A stretch of 64,000 nt of DNA, from positions 252,325 through 316,324 of the forward strand of contig QKWP01000037.1 of NCBI GenBank assembly GCA_003550325.1, written 5' to 3'. The stretch comes from Gigaspora rosea. Lineage: Eukaryota > Glomeromycota > Glomeromycetes > Diversisporales > Gigasporaceae. Below the pieces are notes generated by a model, which was given only the letters and a program-made list of their open reading frames with translations, made no database searches and was not told where the DNA came from. Positions within the stretch are counted from its first letter, which is position 1, and every line of letters begins with the position of its first letter. Positions 33,223 through 46,166 of this stretch are shown here, piece by piece. The position numbers and the translations under genes are program-made.

Positions 33223-34193
33223 NNNNNNNNNNNNNNNNNNNNNNNNNNNNNNNNNNNNNNNNNNNNNNNNNNNNNNNNNNNNNNNNNNNNNNNNNNNNNN
33301 NNNNNNNNNNNNNNNNNNNNNNNNNNNNNNNNNNNNNNNNNNNNNNNNNNNNNNNNNNNNNNNNNNNNNNNNNNNNNNNNNNNNNNNNNNNNNNNNNNNN
33401 NNNNNNNNNNNNNNNNNNNNNNNNNNNNNNNNNNNNNNNNNNNNNNNNNNNNNNNNNNNNNNNNNNNNNNNNNNNNNNNNNNNNNNNNNNNNNNNNNNNN
33501 NNNNNNNNNNNNNNNNNNNNNNNNNNNNNNNNNNNNNNNNNNNNNNNNNNNNNNNNNNNNNNNNNNNNNNNNNNNNNNNNNNNNNNNNNNNNNNNNNNNN
33601 NNNNNNNNNNNNNNNNNNNNNNNNNNNNNNNNNNNNNNNNNNNNNNNNNNNNNNNNNNNNNNNNNNNNNNNNNNNNNNNNNNNNNNNNNNNNNNNNNNNN
33701 NNNNNNNNNNNNNNNNNNNNNNNNNNNNNNNNNNNNNNNNNNNNNNNNNNNNNNNNNNNNNNNNNNNNNNNNNNNNNNNNNNNNNNNNNNNNNNNNNNNN
33801 NNNNNNNNNNNNNNNNNNNNNNNNNNNNNNNNNNNNNNNNNNNNNNNNNNNNNNNNNNNNNNNNNNNNNNNNNNNNNNNNNNNNNNNNNNNNNNNNNNNN
33901 NNNNNNNNNNNNNNNNNNNNNNNNNNNNNNNNNNNNNNNNNNNNNNNNNNNNNNNNNNNNNNNNNNNNNNNNNNNNNNNNNNNNNNNNNNNNNNNNNNNN
34001 NNNNNNNNNNNNNNNNNNNNNNNNNNNNNNNNNNNNNNNNNNNNNNNNNNNNNNNNNNNNNNNNNNNNNNNNNNNNNNNNNNNNNNNNNNNNNNNNNNNN
34101 NNNNNNNNNNNNNNNNNNNNNNNNNNNNNNNNNNNNNNNNNNNNNNNNNNNNNNNNNNNNNNNNNNNNNNNNNNNNNNNNNNNNNNNNNNNNN
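33223..34193. other. Assembly gap, 971 N
   Basis: A run of undetermined bases. Any frame crossing it is meaningless. Confidence 1.
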
Positions 34194-34235
34194 TTTAAAT
34201 TTCTGCGCAGAACTGCGCCGCAAATCGTTTTTACG

Positions 34236-34503
34236 AATAACTTGTTAACCAGTGATCCAATTTTGACGTTTTTGGTACTATTCGAACCGTCTCATCGAGA
34301 GGAATCGAATAATACCAAAACCATTAAATTTGGACCATTGGTTGGCTGGATAGTTCGATGTTTATAACATTCACACAAATGGGATTTTCTTGTGTTTTAG
34401 TGATTGGAATTTAACAATTTTGGTATCATTCGATCCGTCTCATCAAGACGAATCGAATGGTACCAAATTCGTTAAATTTGGACCAATGGATCACAAGTTA
34501 TTG
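34236..34503. repeat. Inverted repeat with two inner hairpins
   Basis: AATAACTTGT...AGTGATCCA at the left pairs with TGGATCACAAGTTATT at the right. Inside lie two palindromic units of TTTGGTA.CATTCGA.CCGTCTCATC..GA.GAATCGAAT..TACCAAA type, at about 34270-34322 and 34418-34470. Confidence 0.7.
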
Positions 34504-34709
34504 CAAAATTTGTTAAAATTTTCCAGGGTCGCAGATTTGTGCAGATTTATTTTCCCGATTCATTCATGACATAATTTATACAATCGGCATTTTGCCAATA
34601 TGTTACTCAAGTCTAGCCAAATTAAATGAGGTATCTCTTAGGGGGACCTCTCCCACCTCAATTTTTGGCAATTACATTAAAATTGAATTTTGCAGGCAAA
34701 TTTGCCTGC

Positions 34710-36650
34710 TTAACGTATTAAGAGATAAGAAAGTTAAGAGAGTTAACAGAGAGAAAAACATATTTTTATTATATACTAAATTAGATATGTAATAATAATA
34801 ATAATAATATTCTTAAAATATAAAAGATAGAATGTAAATATATTTTTGTAAAAAAACATAGAATTTATGGTAAATATTATAAGATATTAAAGATATAAAT
34901 CTAAGCAAAATTTTATCACAATAAAGCAGTCTAGCTGTATCTAGTATATATGCTATTAAATACAATTATACAAGATCGCTATTCAATATTTCAATTAATC
35001 GTAACGTACACATTCTATTTAAAAGATATCTTTAAGTTTGCGTGTGTTTTGTCGAAAGTGCCTGTTATCGGTGCTATGAAAATCTCCGTGGATGGAGCCT
35101 TGTCACTTTTTCAGGTTTCTGCTGTTCACATGGATCAATTACCTGATGAGGATATATGAGAACTATTTGCTTCTTTACTTCATGATTTGATTTTTTGCAT
35201 AAGTTTTATTGGAAAATTTGCTCTTTATTACTTAAAGCATTATCATCACACCATGTCTGCCTTTACTTATTAGGTCCTTCTTTGGAAAACATATCCGCTC
35301 ATTCGTTTATAATTTGTGTAAACTTAAACTTTAATGCGACAAGTGCATAAAATTTCTTTTAATATTCATTTATATTGCAAATGCAAAAAACGTTCATCTT
35401 TCAATTCATTCTTTTTTTTCTTTTAAATTAGAATTTATTTTATAGGGATTACTTTATTTTGATTATAAGTACAAGATACTTATCTCTTCAAATTGACAAG
35501 TTATTCCATTTGCCAATTTGTTGAACAAAGGTATCAATGTGATCTAATAAGGAAATTAAACCTTAGATATGCATTTCTTTTAGATTTACAAAAAAATTCT
35601 TTGTCTTCAATCATATATTTAAACATTATCAATTGATAAATAGTATTTAATACACAAATATTAACAGGTTCTAGTAGATTTCGAGCCTTTGATTATAATA
35701 AAATTGTGCTAATACCATTTGCACATACCTATCAGATACTGGTCATAGAAAGATTTAACATGCTCCTATTGCACATTATAAAACGTTTCAAATAATTTAT
35801 TAAAACACATTGGATATTGCTTATATGCGATAATGATTGTGCGTATAGTGTTTTTCATATACTTATATAGATTTTATGCAATATAAAACCACTCAATTCT
35901 ACATATACATTTCATCTATCTAAAAGCTAGAGAGCTTTGTATTTTCACTAGAAGAAATTAAATTCTCTTATCTGTTATTACTCAGGTTTATTAGAACTCT
36001 ATTTCAACTAAGTTAATTTAGATCGATAAAAATTTGATTTCAATGTCAATTTATAGTATTTTTATTAAATTCAAAATGTATACAGTACATTATAATTATT
36101 GACATGATTAAATATTTTGTTTTAATGAGAAATCAATATCCTCGTAAAAAAATATGTACCTAGTCGTATACAGTATAATTACAGTATATATAAAAAGATC
36201 GTTTGAAAAAAAGTCATATACATAGGCAAGAATTTTTAGTGTTAAGCCTCCTAAAACGAATATGCATGATAGACAAGTTTGTATCAATATTGGGGTTATC
36301 AGGTTTGAAAAGACTGTAAGCAATTAGAATTAAATAGCAGAAACAAGATTTGGTAGATTAATTTTTTATCAAACTAATACGTCAGTTTTAAAAGATCGTT
36401 TCAACAGTGTTTGTATACTTTCTTGATAGGGGTCTAAAAAAAAACTCAAGGCCGATTTTTCTAGGCTATGGTGATAGTTATTTTTAGAAACCAATGTAAA
36501 TTAATTTTGGCTCTTAATCAAGTCATCAAGAATAATACTGACGATTCGTCAGAAACATAATTTTGCAATTATAAAAATGCAATTTTATACGTAAATAAAA
36601 GTATTACTGTATAAAAAAGAACGGAAGTTGAAGAAAAAACAAACCATTAT
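34710..36650. other. AT-rich stretch without a supportable gene
   Basis: A plus-strand frame at about 35030-35159 (SKVPVIGAMKISVDGALSLF then MDQLPDEDI) is more protein-like than its surroundings, but I find no start or splice context. Positions 35340-35420 weakly resemble 54480-54540. Nothing else is supported. Confidence 0.4.
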
Positions 36651-39600
36651 ATGTTTAAAAGTTGAATTTAAGTACGTTATGTAACTCTATTTTAGTAACT
36701 GATTCCAGCTTGAATATTTATGATTGGAATGAATTAAATTGGTTATTGAATCGATTAAAGCATGTGATGATAGTTAATACGTCAGAGAGAATTTAATTAT
36801 TTATCTGATCAAGAGTGTTTATAATAACCAATGGAGGTCTAATGTTGCGCTCATTTACTGAAAATTTTCATTGATTGCCTTGAAAAAATAAGTGTTCATG
36901 TACACTTTCTTTTTATCCTTACATTATCATTATCGAATTATTACCTTATTATACCTTTATTATTACCTTATTATTTATGCTAAAAATTTTTACAGAAATT
37001 AAAAAAGACACTTTTGGATTTTATTCGTTTGCAATAAATTCAAAAAAAGAAAAATTATATTGTTGTAGATTGTACTTTATCCTTTTGTTCATCCGTCGTT
37101 TATTTCGATTTGTAAAAACAATAATCGTTAAATGGTAATAATAATAAAGGGTTTTGTTCAAGCATCAATTTTCAATTTATTGTCAGCAACACAATCATAA
37201 ATTAATTACAAATTAATCACATCGAGGGAGATATAATTACTATACTAATGAATTTTGATAATGATCTTATTAAATATTGAGTGCACCGCTTGAGAATTGC
37301 CTCAGAGTTTTAAAATAATCTATTAATTTATATCGGATATTATTTATGTGATAATAATTGGGAGAATAATGCTCTCACATTTTAAAATTAACCTTTGATG
37401 GAATCTAAATTCAGTGTATGTAATTTAAGAATATTCGATTCTACTCCTTTCATTTTTTTAAATCGCAAGAATTTTATATCTGATTTTTAAGAAAAATCAT
37501 TTATCGTCAGGTTATAGGAATTCTTTAGCAATTTAAAAATTAGTTCAACAAATTCGAAATACAGATATAACTTAGCATTTTTATTTTAAGTTGAAAAAAT
37601 GTATACGGCTTAATTTGCTTGTACTCAATTCGATACATATATATTTTCTACCTCTCAGAAATCATTAAATAAAATTTGGTAATGTAATTGCTTACAATTA
37701 TTGACTAAGTTAATAATTTTTACTTTCATTCATTCATTCGTGTCAATTTAGTCGTCAAGCCTGAAGACTATTATCCAATGTAAGTATTCTTTTGTTTTCA
37801 TCATTACTTCCACTTTTTTATCTCATTTGCGTTAGTTTAAACGATGAAATTAAAAAATTATTAGTAGAAGTAGTGTTTGTCAACTGGAGAACTGACTACG
37901 ATTGAATACAACAAATTAATTGTATTGGAAAATTGTTAAATAAGATTTTATATTTAAGGCCAACACTTATAAACGTACAGTACTTAAGTAAATTGACCAT
38001 GTTTATTATATTCATTAAAATCATTTTAAGTGATGTATTTTGAAGTAAGCTGTTCATGTCTAATGTTCTTTGATTTTACCATTGTACAATATTCTAAATT
38101 CATTTATATACTTGGTTTGTATATCTAGAAGAAGAAAAGTTCGATGATTAAATAAATTTCATAGCAGATTGCAGAAATACCGATTTGATGTGATTTTTAA
38201 ATAGTGAAAATTTCAAAATCACTTATATTAGACAATTAAAAATTGAATGCATTATTAGTCACGCTGGATACCTTTGAAAGTGCATTACATTACGGCAATT
38301 AAATGAACAGCTGCTTGTTTTAAACTGCGTTTTTTTTTTAAAAAAAAAAAATAATGTGCAAAAATTTATTTTTCCAAAAATCAAATCAAACTAACTATTA
38401 CAGTATACAGTATAAATAAATATTATAAATTGCGTAATTAATCTTAATTCTGTATCAATAACAAGATATTAAACAAAAATTATTAAATATCAAATTTAAC
38501 ATTTATATAGTCAATTATATCAGAAACAATCCAAACTTTATCCTATTTTAAAACATCAAGATCATATACTGTAGTTTTAACGGCTTTATTTCACATTTGC
38601 TAATAATTCTTATTCTCTTGAATAATGATTTATTAGTTGATGCTGGTAAATAATTTTCTATTAAAGAAACATATTTAATGAAATTGCAAGTTTTATGAAA
38701 TGACATCTGAGTTTGTTTAACAAAAAAAATATCTAATAATCATTAAACTAAGTAAATAAGTAAATATAAGGGGAAACATTGGAAATTAATAAGATACAGT
38801 ATTTGGTCTATTTTAAATTTCAATTTGAATATCTCAACAATTTCAAACCGACTTGAATATTTTAAACGTCTCACTAAAATAGAATGAACTGTGATATCTA
38901 ATATTTTGATAGTTCGATCATAGACCTATTATGATAATTAGCTGATAAATTTGCTTTAAATAATTTGTTTGGCAATTGTTGAGATATCAGATTCTAAATT
39001 TAAAATATTTTATTTAAATAATTGATCAGTCTCTACCGATTCGCGATATATATTCTTTATAAATTAATAATTATCTGCTAATTATGATGCATATCATTAT
39101 AAACTTTTAATGCAACGCTTGTGAGATTCATCAAAATTTGAAGTAGAATATTATGGAACTTTATATTTATGTGGTTGTGTTGTTTTATGACCAAAAAATT
39201 ATGCCTTCTTTCAACTTTTCCTATTTGCTGTTTAAAAATATAAAATTAGTTCTGAAAATAAAAATGTAAATAAGAATAAACAATAATTACCAATAACGTA
39301 GGAGCATTTCACCCAAACATTCAGACAATAATGGACTAAAAAATACATATGTAAAATTCTATCAACGAATATAATATTAAATATGTTTAAAATAAATTCA
39401 TCAAACATAAAATAGCAAAAATTTATTTTATTGCTGTACATTTGAATCTGTTCATCTCGTTGAAAAGATTCATCACCAATCATCAAAAGCTTTTTCTTTA
39501 ATTTATTTAGCAAGGCTTTGTAAACCTTCTCGATATTGAACTCATGCCGGAGACGAAACTCACAGCATCGGTCTATAATCACCATTGGACAGAGTAAATC

Positions 39601-40500
39601 AAGGCATAAGATTTGGATCTAAAGAGATTTCTGAAAAACTTTATTTTCATAATTTTATGTTACAAATGATCTCGTCATAATTCAATTAGTAGATAAAAAT
39701 AGTGTAACTTATTTTATCCAATCTGTCACTTAAAATAAGAGCAGAAGAAAATTAGGACTTTCACCGTCAACTGCAATATTGTAATTCGTAAATTTTGACA
39801 ACTACTATAGTTTTTACTTATTAGCTAAAGTTCTTTAAATTTTTGAACATTTTTTATGGCTCGATTACAGAAATTCATGTGACGTACAGACTTACCTTAT
39901 AAAATATATATATACACGAGTATACTATATTGTACATATATTTTATTTATATATGACATTTCAAAAAAAAAAATCATTTCTAAAAAAATTGATGAGATCA
40001 GCCGATGTTATAAATGCAAAAAATCCTATCCTTGACTGATTAGAATTACTAATCCTTATGGGACAATAAAACTTTTATTTGCATACATTCTTGATAAGGA
40101 TTTGAAAATAATTTCTAAACTAGAACAATAGATTTTTGGTGACATTATTTATAGCTTCGTCAATAATAATATATAAAAATTAACATTTATTAATCAGAAA
40201 TATACCAAAACGATATTTTAGGAAATAAAAGAACGCCTCTTCATAGTTTACAATCAAAATTCCAAAATTTAAATACCCTGCATACCACTAAATAATTGAT
40301 TTGTTTCTGATATGCAAATTTAGGATTGAATGAATATTTTTTTTTTAAATGCATCCTGGAACCCACAAATAACTCTTACTGGAAATTTTATTTTGCTTAT
40401 TGTTTGGACTTAAGTTCCGTCGTTCTACTCCAAAAATTATTATAGTAATCAACTAGAATTATGAATTAATGCCACTAGAATTGTGATATCAGATTTAAGA
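36650..40500. repeat. W repeat copy 4 (3' of kinase copy K1)
   Basis: The full W sequence from ATTAAAGCATGTGATGATAG (36756) to the kinase end. From 37423 to 39730 it is ungapped and almost identical to 41161-43468. From 39689 to the contig end at 41159 it is ungapped and apparently identical to 61123-62593. The 117-aa minus frame at 39232-39585 recurs unchanged at 42970-43323 because of that identity. Confidence 0.85.
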
Positions 40501-40524
40501 ATTAGAATTTTTTTATCGGTAGAA

Positions 40525-41159
40525 TTATTCAATTGCCAAATCTTGCAATTTACTATCGATTGGGTTTGTATTTATCAATTTACTAGAATAATAATTATTC
40601 GAATGTTTTGGTTCGACAGGTTCTGGTTTAATTTTATCAGCTTCTAAGATTTGGTTCTTAATATCGTTATCATCTTGGTTCATTTCATCTAACCAATGAC
40701 CCACCAACCTAACAATCGCAGTTGGTCGCTTTTCAGGATAATGATCCATGCAACTTTTAGCTAATCTAACATAAAATTCTGGAGCATGAGTAAATTCAGG
40801 TCTTGTCCTATCAATGATCTTAAATTGAAGATTAGTATCAAACGGAATTCCATCAAAGGCTCTTCTTCCCATTGATATTTCTGTCATAATGATTCCAAGA
40901 CTGTAAATATCTGATGATTTCGTAAACGATTGACCCAATAGAACTTCAGGTGCTATATAAGGCATAACACCGTAAATTTTTCCATCTTTTTTTCCTCCTG
41001 AAAGACCAAGATCTGTAATGTAAGCACTACCTAGCTCATATTGCAAAATGTTTCCAGTGTGTAAATCACTATGAACAAGTTCCTGAGAATGAATCGATTC
41101 GAGATCCGAAGCTATACAGTGCAAAATATTTAATTTATCTTTCCAACTCATCTTTGATA
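40525..41159 (-). pseudogene. Sel1-type protein kinase copy K1, C-terminal part cut by a contig end
   Basis: 208 residues from an internal Met (41149-41151) to a TAG at 40525. The kinase C-lobe is intact: LVHSDLHTGNIL (residues 25-36; HRD is HSD), ITDLGL (DFG is DLG, 47-49), MPYIAPEVL (APE, 67-69), SSDIYSLGIIMTEIS, and EKRPTA near residue 145, then a charged tail. TKL-like kinases of mycorrhizal fungi commonly have DLG; the HSD change is less usual. The N-lobe lies beyond the N at 41160 and is missing. The sequence is the same as 61959-62585. Confidence 0.8.
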
Positions 41160-41160
41160 N
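41160..41160. other. Single-N contig join
   Basis: The left side ends inside a kinase gene at CTTTGATA. The right side begins inside a W repeat identical to 37423 onward. The join is not continuous biology. Confidence 0.9.
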
Positions 41161-44100
41161 ATTTAAGAATATTCGATTCTACTCCTTTCATTTTTTTAAA
41201 TCGCAAGAATTTTATATCTGATTTTTAAGAAAAATCATTTATCGTCAGGTTATAGGAATTCTTTAGCAATTTAAAAATTAGTTCAACAAATTCGAAATAC
41301 AGATATAACTTAGCATTTTTATTTTAAGTTGAAAAAATGTATACGGCTTATTTTGCTTGTACTCAATTCGATACATATATATTTTCTACCTCTCAGAAAT
41401 CATTAAATAAAATTTGGTAATGTAATTGCTTACAATTATTGACTAAGTTAATAATTTTTACTTTCATTCATTCATTCGTGTCAATTTAGTCGTCAAGCCT
41501 GAAGACTATTATCCAATGTAAGTATTCTTTTGTTTTCATCATTACTTCCACTTTTTTATCTCATTTGCGTTAGTTTAAACGATGAAATTAAAAAATTATT
41601 AGTAGAAGTAGTGTTTGTCAACTGGAGAACTGACTACGATTGAATACAACAAATTAATTGTATTGGAAAATTGTTAAATAAGATTTTATATTTAAGGCCA
41701 ACACTTATAAACGTACAGTACTTAAGTAAATTGACCATGTTTATTATATTCATTAAAATCATTTTAAGTGATGTATTTTGAAGTAAGCTGTTCATGTCTA
41801 ATGTTCTTTGATTTTACCATTGTACAATATTCTAAATTCATTTATATACTTGGTTTGTATATCTAGAAGAAGAAAAGTTCGATGATTAAATAAATTTCAT
41901 AGCAGATTGCAGAAATACCGATTTGATGTGATTTTTAAATAGTGAAAATTTCAAAATCACTTATATTAGACAATTAAAAATTGAATGCATTATTAGTCAC
42001 GCTGGATACCTTTGAAAGTGCATTACATTACGGCAATTAAATGAACAGCTGCTTGTTTTAAACTGCGTTTTTTTTTTAAAAAAAAAAAATAATGTGCAAA
42101 AATTTATTTTTCCAAAAATCAAATCAAACTAACTATTACAGTATACAGTATAAATAAATATTATAAATTGCGTAATTAATCTTAATTCTGTATCAATAAC
42201 AAGATATTAAACAAAAATTATTAAATATCAAATTTAACATTTATATAGTCAATTATATCAGAAACAATCCAAACTTTATCCTATTTTAAAACATCAAGAT
42301 CATATACTGTAGTTTTAACGGCTTTATTTCACATTTGCTAATAATTCTTATTCTCTTGAATAATGATTTATTAGTTGATGCTGGTAAATAATTTTCTATT
42401 AAAGAAACATATTTAATGAAATTGCAAGTTTTATGAAATGACATCTGAGTTTGTTTAACAAAAAAAATATCTAATAATCATTAAACTAAGTAAATAAGTA
42501 AATATAAGGGGAAACATTGGAAATTAATAAGATACAGTATTTGGTCTATTTTAAATTTCAATTTGAATATCTCAACAATTTCAAACCGACTTGAATATTT
42601 TAAACGTCTCACTAAAATAGAATGAACTGTGATATCTAATATTTTGATAGTTCGATCATAGACCTATTATGATAATTAGCTGATAAATTTGCTTTAAATA
42701 ATTTGTTTGGCAATTGTTGAGATATCAGATTCTAAATTTAAAATATTTTATTTAAATAATTGATCAGTCTCTACCGATTCGCGATATATATTCTTTATAA
42801 ATTAATAATTATCTGCTAATTATGATGCATATCATTATAAACTTTTAATGCAACGCTTGTGAGATTCATCAAAATTTGAAGTAGAATATTATGGAACTTT
42901 ATATTTATGTGGTTGTGTTGTTTTATGACCAAAAAATTATGCCTTCTTTCAACTTTTCCTATTTGCTGTTTAAAAATATAAAATTAGTTCTGAAAATAAA
43001 AATGTAAATAAGAATAAACAATAATTACCAATAACGTAGGAGCATTTCACCCAAACATTCAGACAATAATGGACTAAAAAATACATATGTAAAATTCTAT
43101 CAACGAATATAATATTAAATATGTTTAAAATAAATTCATCAAACATAAAATAGCAAAAATTTATTTTATTGCTGTACATTTGAATCTGTTCATCTCGTTG
43201 AAAAGATTCATCACCAATCATCAAAAGCTTTTTCTTTAATTTATTTAGCAAGGCTTTGTAAACCTTCTCGATATTGAACTCATGCCGGAGACGAAACTCA
43301 CAGCATCGGTCTATAATCACCATTGGACAGAGTAAATCAAGGCATAAGATTTGGATCTAAAGAGATTTCTGAAAAACTTTATTTTCATAATTTTATGTTA
43401 CAAATGATCTCGTCATAATTCAATTAGTAGATAAAAATAGTGTAACTTATTTTATCCAATCTGTCACTCAAAATAAGAGCAGAAGATAACCATCAACTGC
43501 AATATTTAATTCGTAAATCTTGACAATTACTATAGTTTTTACTTATTAACTAAAGTTCTTTAAATTTTTGAGCATTTTTTTATGGCTCGATTACAGAAAT
43601 TCAGGTGGCGAACTGACTTACCTTATAAAATATATATATATATATATCACGAGTATACTATATTGTACATATATTTTATTTATATATGATATTTCAAAAA
43701 AAAAATTATTTCTAAAAAAATTGATGAGATCAGCCGATGTTGTAAATGCAAAAAATCCTATCCTTGACTGATAACCATTACTAATCCTTATGGGGACAAT
43801 AAAAAGTTTTATTTGCATACATTCTTGATAAGGATTTAAAAATAATTTTCTAAATAGAACAATTGATTTTTGGAGATATTATTTATAGCTTTGTCAATAA
43901 TAATATATAAAAATTAACATTTATTCATCAGAAATCTACCAAAACGATATTTGATTTTTGCATCAGAAAAGAAAAATCACAGAAATAACAAACTGTTGCG
44001 TGTATATAGTACATTTTTAACTTTTTGAATCTTAAGTAACCCAGTGAATCTATCCCAGCTACTAATTTTTCACGATAGTACCAAGATTATTTATCCAGAT

Positions 44101-44500
44101 CAAAAACATCACATGTTATCAAACAGTGGTGATGTTTTTTGATGCCATGGAAATAGGTATTAAATGTTTATATAATATATAATATGAAAATATTAAATTA
44201 GGAAATAAAAGAACGCCTCTTCGTAGTTTACAATCAAAATTCCAAAATTTAAATACCCTGCATACCACTAAATAATTGATTTGTTTTTGATATGAAATTT
44301 AGATTGAATGAATATTTTTCTTTAAATGCATCCTGGAACCCACACGTAACTCTTACTAGAAATTTTATTTTGCTTATTGCTTGGACATAAGTTCCTTCGT
44401 TCTACTCCAAAAATTAATATAGTAATCAACTAGAATTATGAATTAATGCCACCAGAATTGTGATATCAGATTTAAGAATTAGAATATTTTTATCGGTGGA
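41161..44500. repeat. W repeat copy 5
   Basis: Ungapped and almost identical to 37423-39730 up to 43468. After that it follows its own version: a TATATATA run at 43631, an insert at about 43985-44195 absent from copies 4 and 7, then the sequence leading into kinase copy K2. Confidence 0.85.
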
Positions 44501-44501
44501 A

Positions 44502-45822
44502 TTATTCAATTGCCATATCTTGCAATTTCCTATCGATTGGGTTTGTATTTATCAATTTACTAGAATAATAATTATTCGAATGTTTTGGTTCGACCGGTTC
44601 TGGTTTAATTTTATCAGCTTCTAAGATTTGATTCTTAATATCGGTATCATCTTGGTTCATTTCATCTAACCAATGCCACCTTGTTAACAATCATTGCAAC
44701 AGTTGGTCGTTTATCAGGATAATGATCCATGCAACTATTAGCTAATCTAACATAAAATTCTGGAGCATGAGTACATTCAGGTCTTTTCTATCAATGATCT
44801 TAAATTGAAGATTAGTATCGAACGGAATTCCATCAAAGGCTCTTCTTCCCATTGATATTTCTGTCATAATGATCCCAAGACTGTAAATATCTGATGATTT
44901 CGTAAACGATTGACCTAGTAGGACTTCAGGTGCTATATAAGGCATAACACCGTAAATTTTTCCATCTTTTTTTCCTCCTGAAAGACCAAGATCTGTAATG
45001 TAAGCACTACCTAGCTCATATTGCAAAATGTTTCCAGTGTGTAAATCACTATGCACAAGTTCCTGAGAATGAATCGATTCGAGATCCGAAGCTATACAGT
45101 GCAAAATATTTAATTTATCTTTCCAACTCATCTTTGATAATAGTTCAAGATTCTGACTTAATGATCCTTTGGGCGCATATCTCATTAACAATTATATAAT
45201 CATTATTTTTTGATACACCAAAACATTCTAAAAAGGATGGATTCTCATAGCCAATTTCACAATAATTTTTCAATTCGTTTACAAAGTCTTTAGCATTATC
45301 ACTCGATCCACGAATTTCTTAGAGTGCAACTGATAAATAAGTATTATTAGTTCTATCAAACCAAAGTGCATAATATACTGTCGCAAAGCCACCTTTTCCA
45401 ATTTCTTTTATATCTCTAAAATCACAGTAATCAATCCAAGATAATTTATATTTGGCATTATCTGATACGTTTTTAAGGACAGGATCAATATTAAGTGATT
45501 TATTAATTTTATTAGTTTTCAAAAGATTCCTATATTTTCTAAACCAATGATTTGCACTCTGAATATCTCTTTGAACTCCGATACCGTTACGATAATAAAA
45601 AGCTTCATAATTTATGCTAGCAATTTGACCCATATCAGCAGATTTCTTTACGTATTCAAATGCTTTATTATAATTTTTTTATACTCCTTCCTTCGTCATA
45701 AAATGCACCAACATTACATATTCCACCAATATAGAGATGGGCAAAATGGCATTTTTCTGTACTATGCATGCTGTACACAACACAGTTTAAAATATATACA
45801 ATATTTAATAGTAATTAACTAA
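44502..45822 (-). pseudogene. Sel1-type protein kinase copy K2, frameshifted
   Basis: From the right: a Sel1 unit (NYNKAFEYVKKSADMGQIAS, NYEAFYYRNGIGVQRD), then DYCDFRDIKEIGKGGFATVY (glycine loop) and YLSVAL followed by TAA exactly where the catalytic Lys is expected (about 45319). The frame then continues EIRGSSDNAKDFVNELKNYC. A slip near 45186 moves it to LMRYAPKGSLSQN. The C-lobe (HSDLHTGN, DLG, APE) is open to 44742, where another slip follows IIDR. A third slip near 44680 leads to HWLDEMNQ. It is about 98% like K1 and K4 in the C-lobe but has more damage. Confidence 0.85.
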
Positions 45823-46165
45823 TTTGATTCACTGGTCCGTTTTTGATAATTTTACTGTCAAAATGAACGTCTCAATAAGACGATTCTAGTAAGTCTAAAA
45901 TTATTAAAACCCATCATGGTTCTCGAGATCATTACGATTCTTTATTTTCATAATATTATAAAATGATGCCTGGACATGCTAATGTACCACAATGAAATTT
46001 GATCGATTATGTTTAAATGATTTTATAACGGTTTCAAGATGATATATTATGAACTACAAATAAATTTACCAGCGATTGTGTGGTTGTTTTTATTTTTGTT
46101 TAATGTATATCGATACATCAAATCAAGAATATTGAACGTACGTACGTACATAATTAATTTGCTCT
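44923..46165. repeat. Contig end duplicated at the start of the next contig
   Basis: 1243 bases matching 46167-47409 base for base in length, with only a few substitutions, for example GCACAAG against GAACAAG near 45053 and TATACTCC against TCTACTCC near 45680. See 46166. Confidence 0.9.
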
Positions 46166-46166
46166 N
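46166..46166. other. Single-N contig join
   Basis: Left sequence ends AATTAATTTGCTCT; right sequence starts ACTTCAGGTGCTATAT inside the kinase, the same point as 44923. Confidence 0.9.

Larger units (their letters stand above)
32655..34709. mobile_element. Inverted-repeat element spanning the assembly gap
   Basis: Both ends carry the palindrome GCAGGCAAATTTGCCTGC (32655-32672 and 34692-34709), each followed inward by AAAA, giving about 22 bp of terminal inverted repeat. The interior holds a CTAACCCTAACCCTAA stretch at 33055, the 971-base gap and a second inverted repeat at 34236-34503. No target duplication is evident. What the gap contains is unknown. Confidence 0.55.

Noticed and set aside
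33171..34223. 350-aa minus frame
   Set aside because: Nearly all of it is undetermined bases of the assembly gap; the few real codons are AT-rich flank.
39232..39585. 117-aa minus frame present unchanged at 42970-43323
   Set aside because: The identity reflects near-identical duplicated DNA, not selection. The more diverged W copies (19745, 23820, 60720) break the frame. A faint coding-like signal (RLRHEFNI..LLNKLKKK) remains but does not support a gene.
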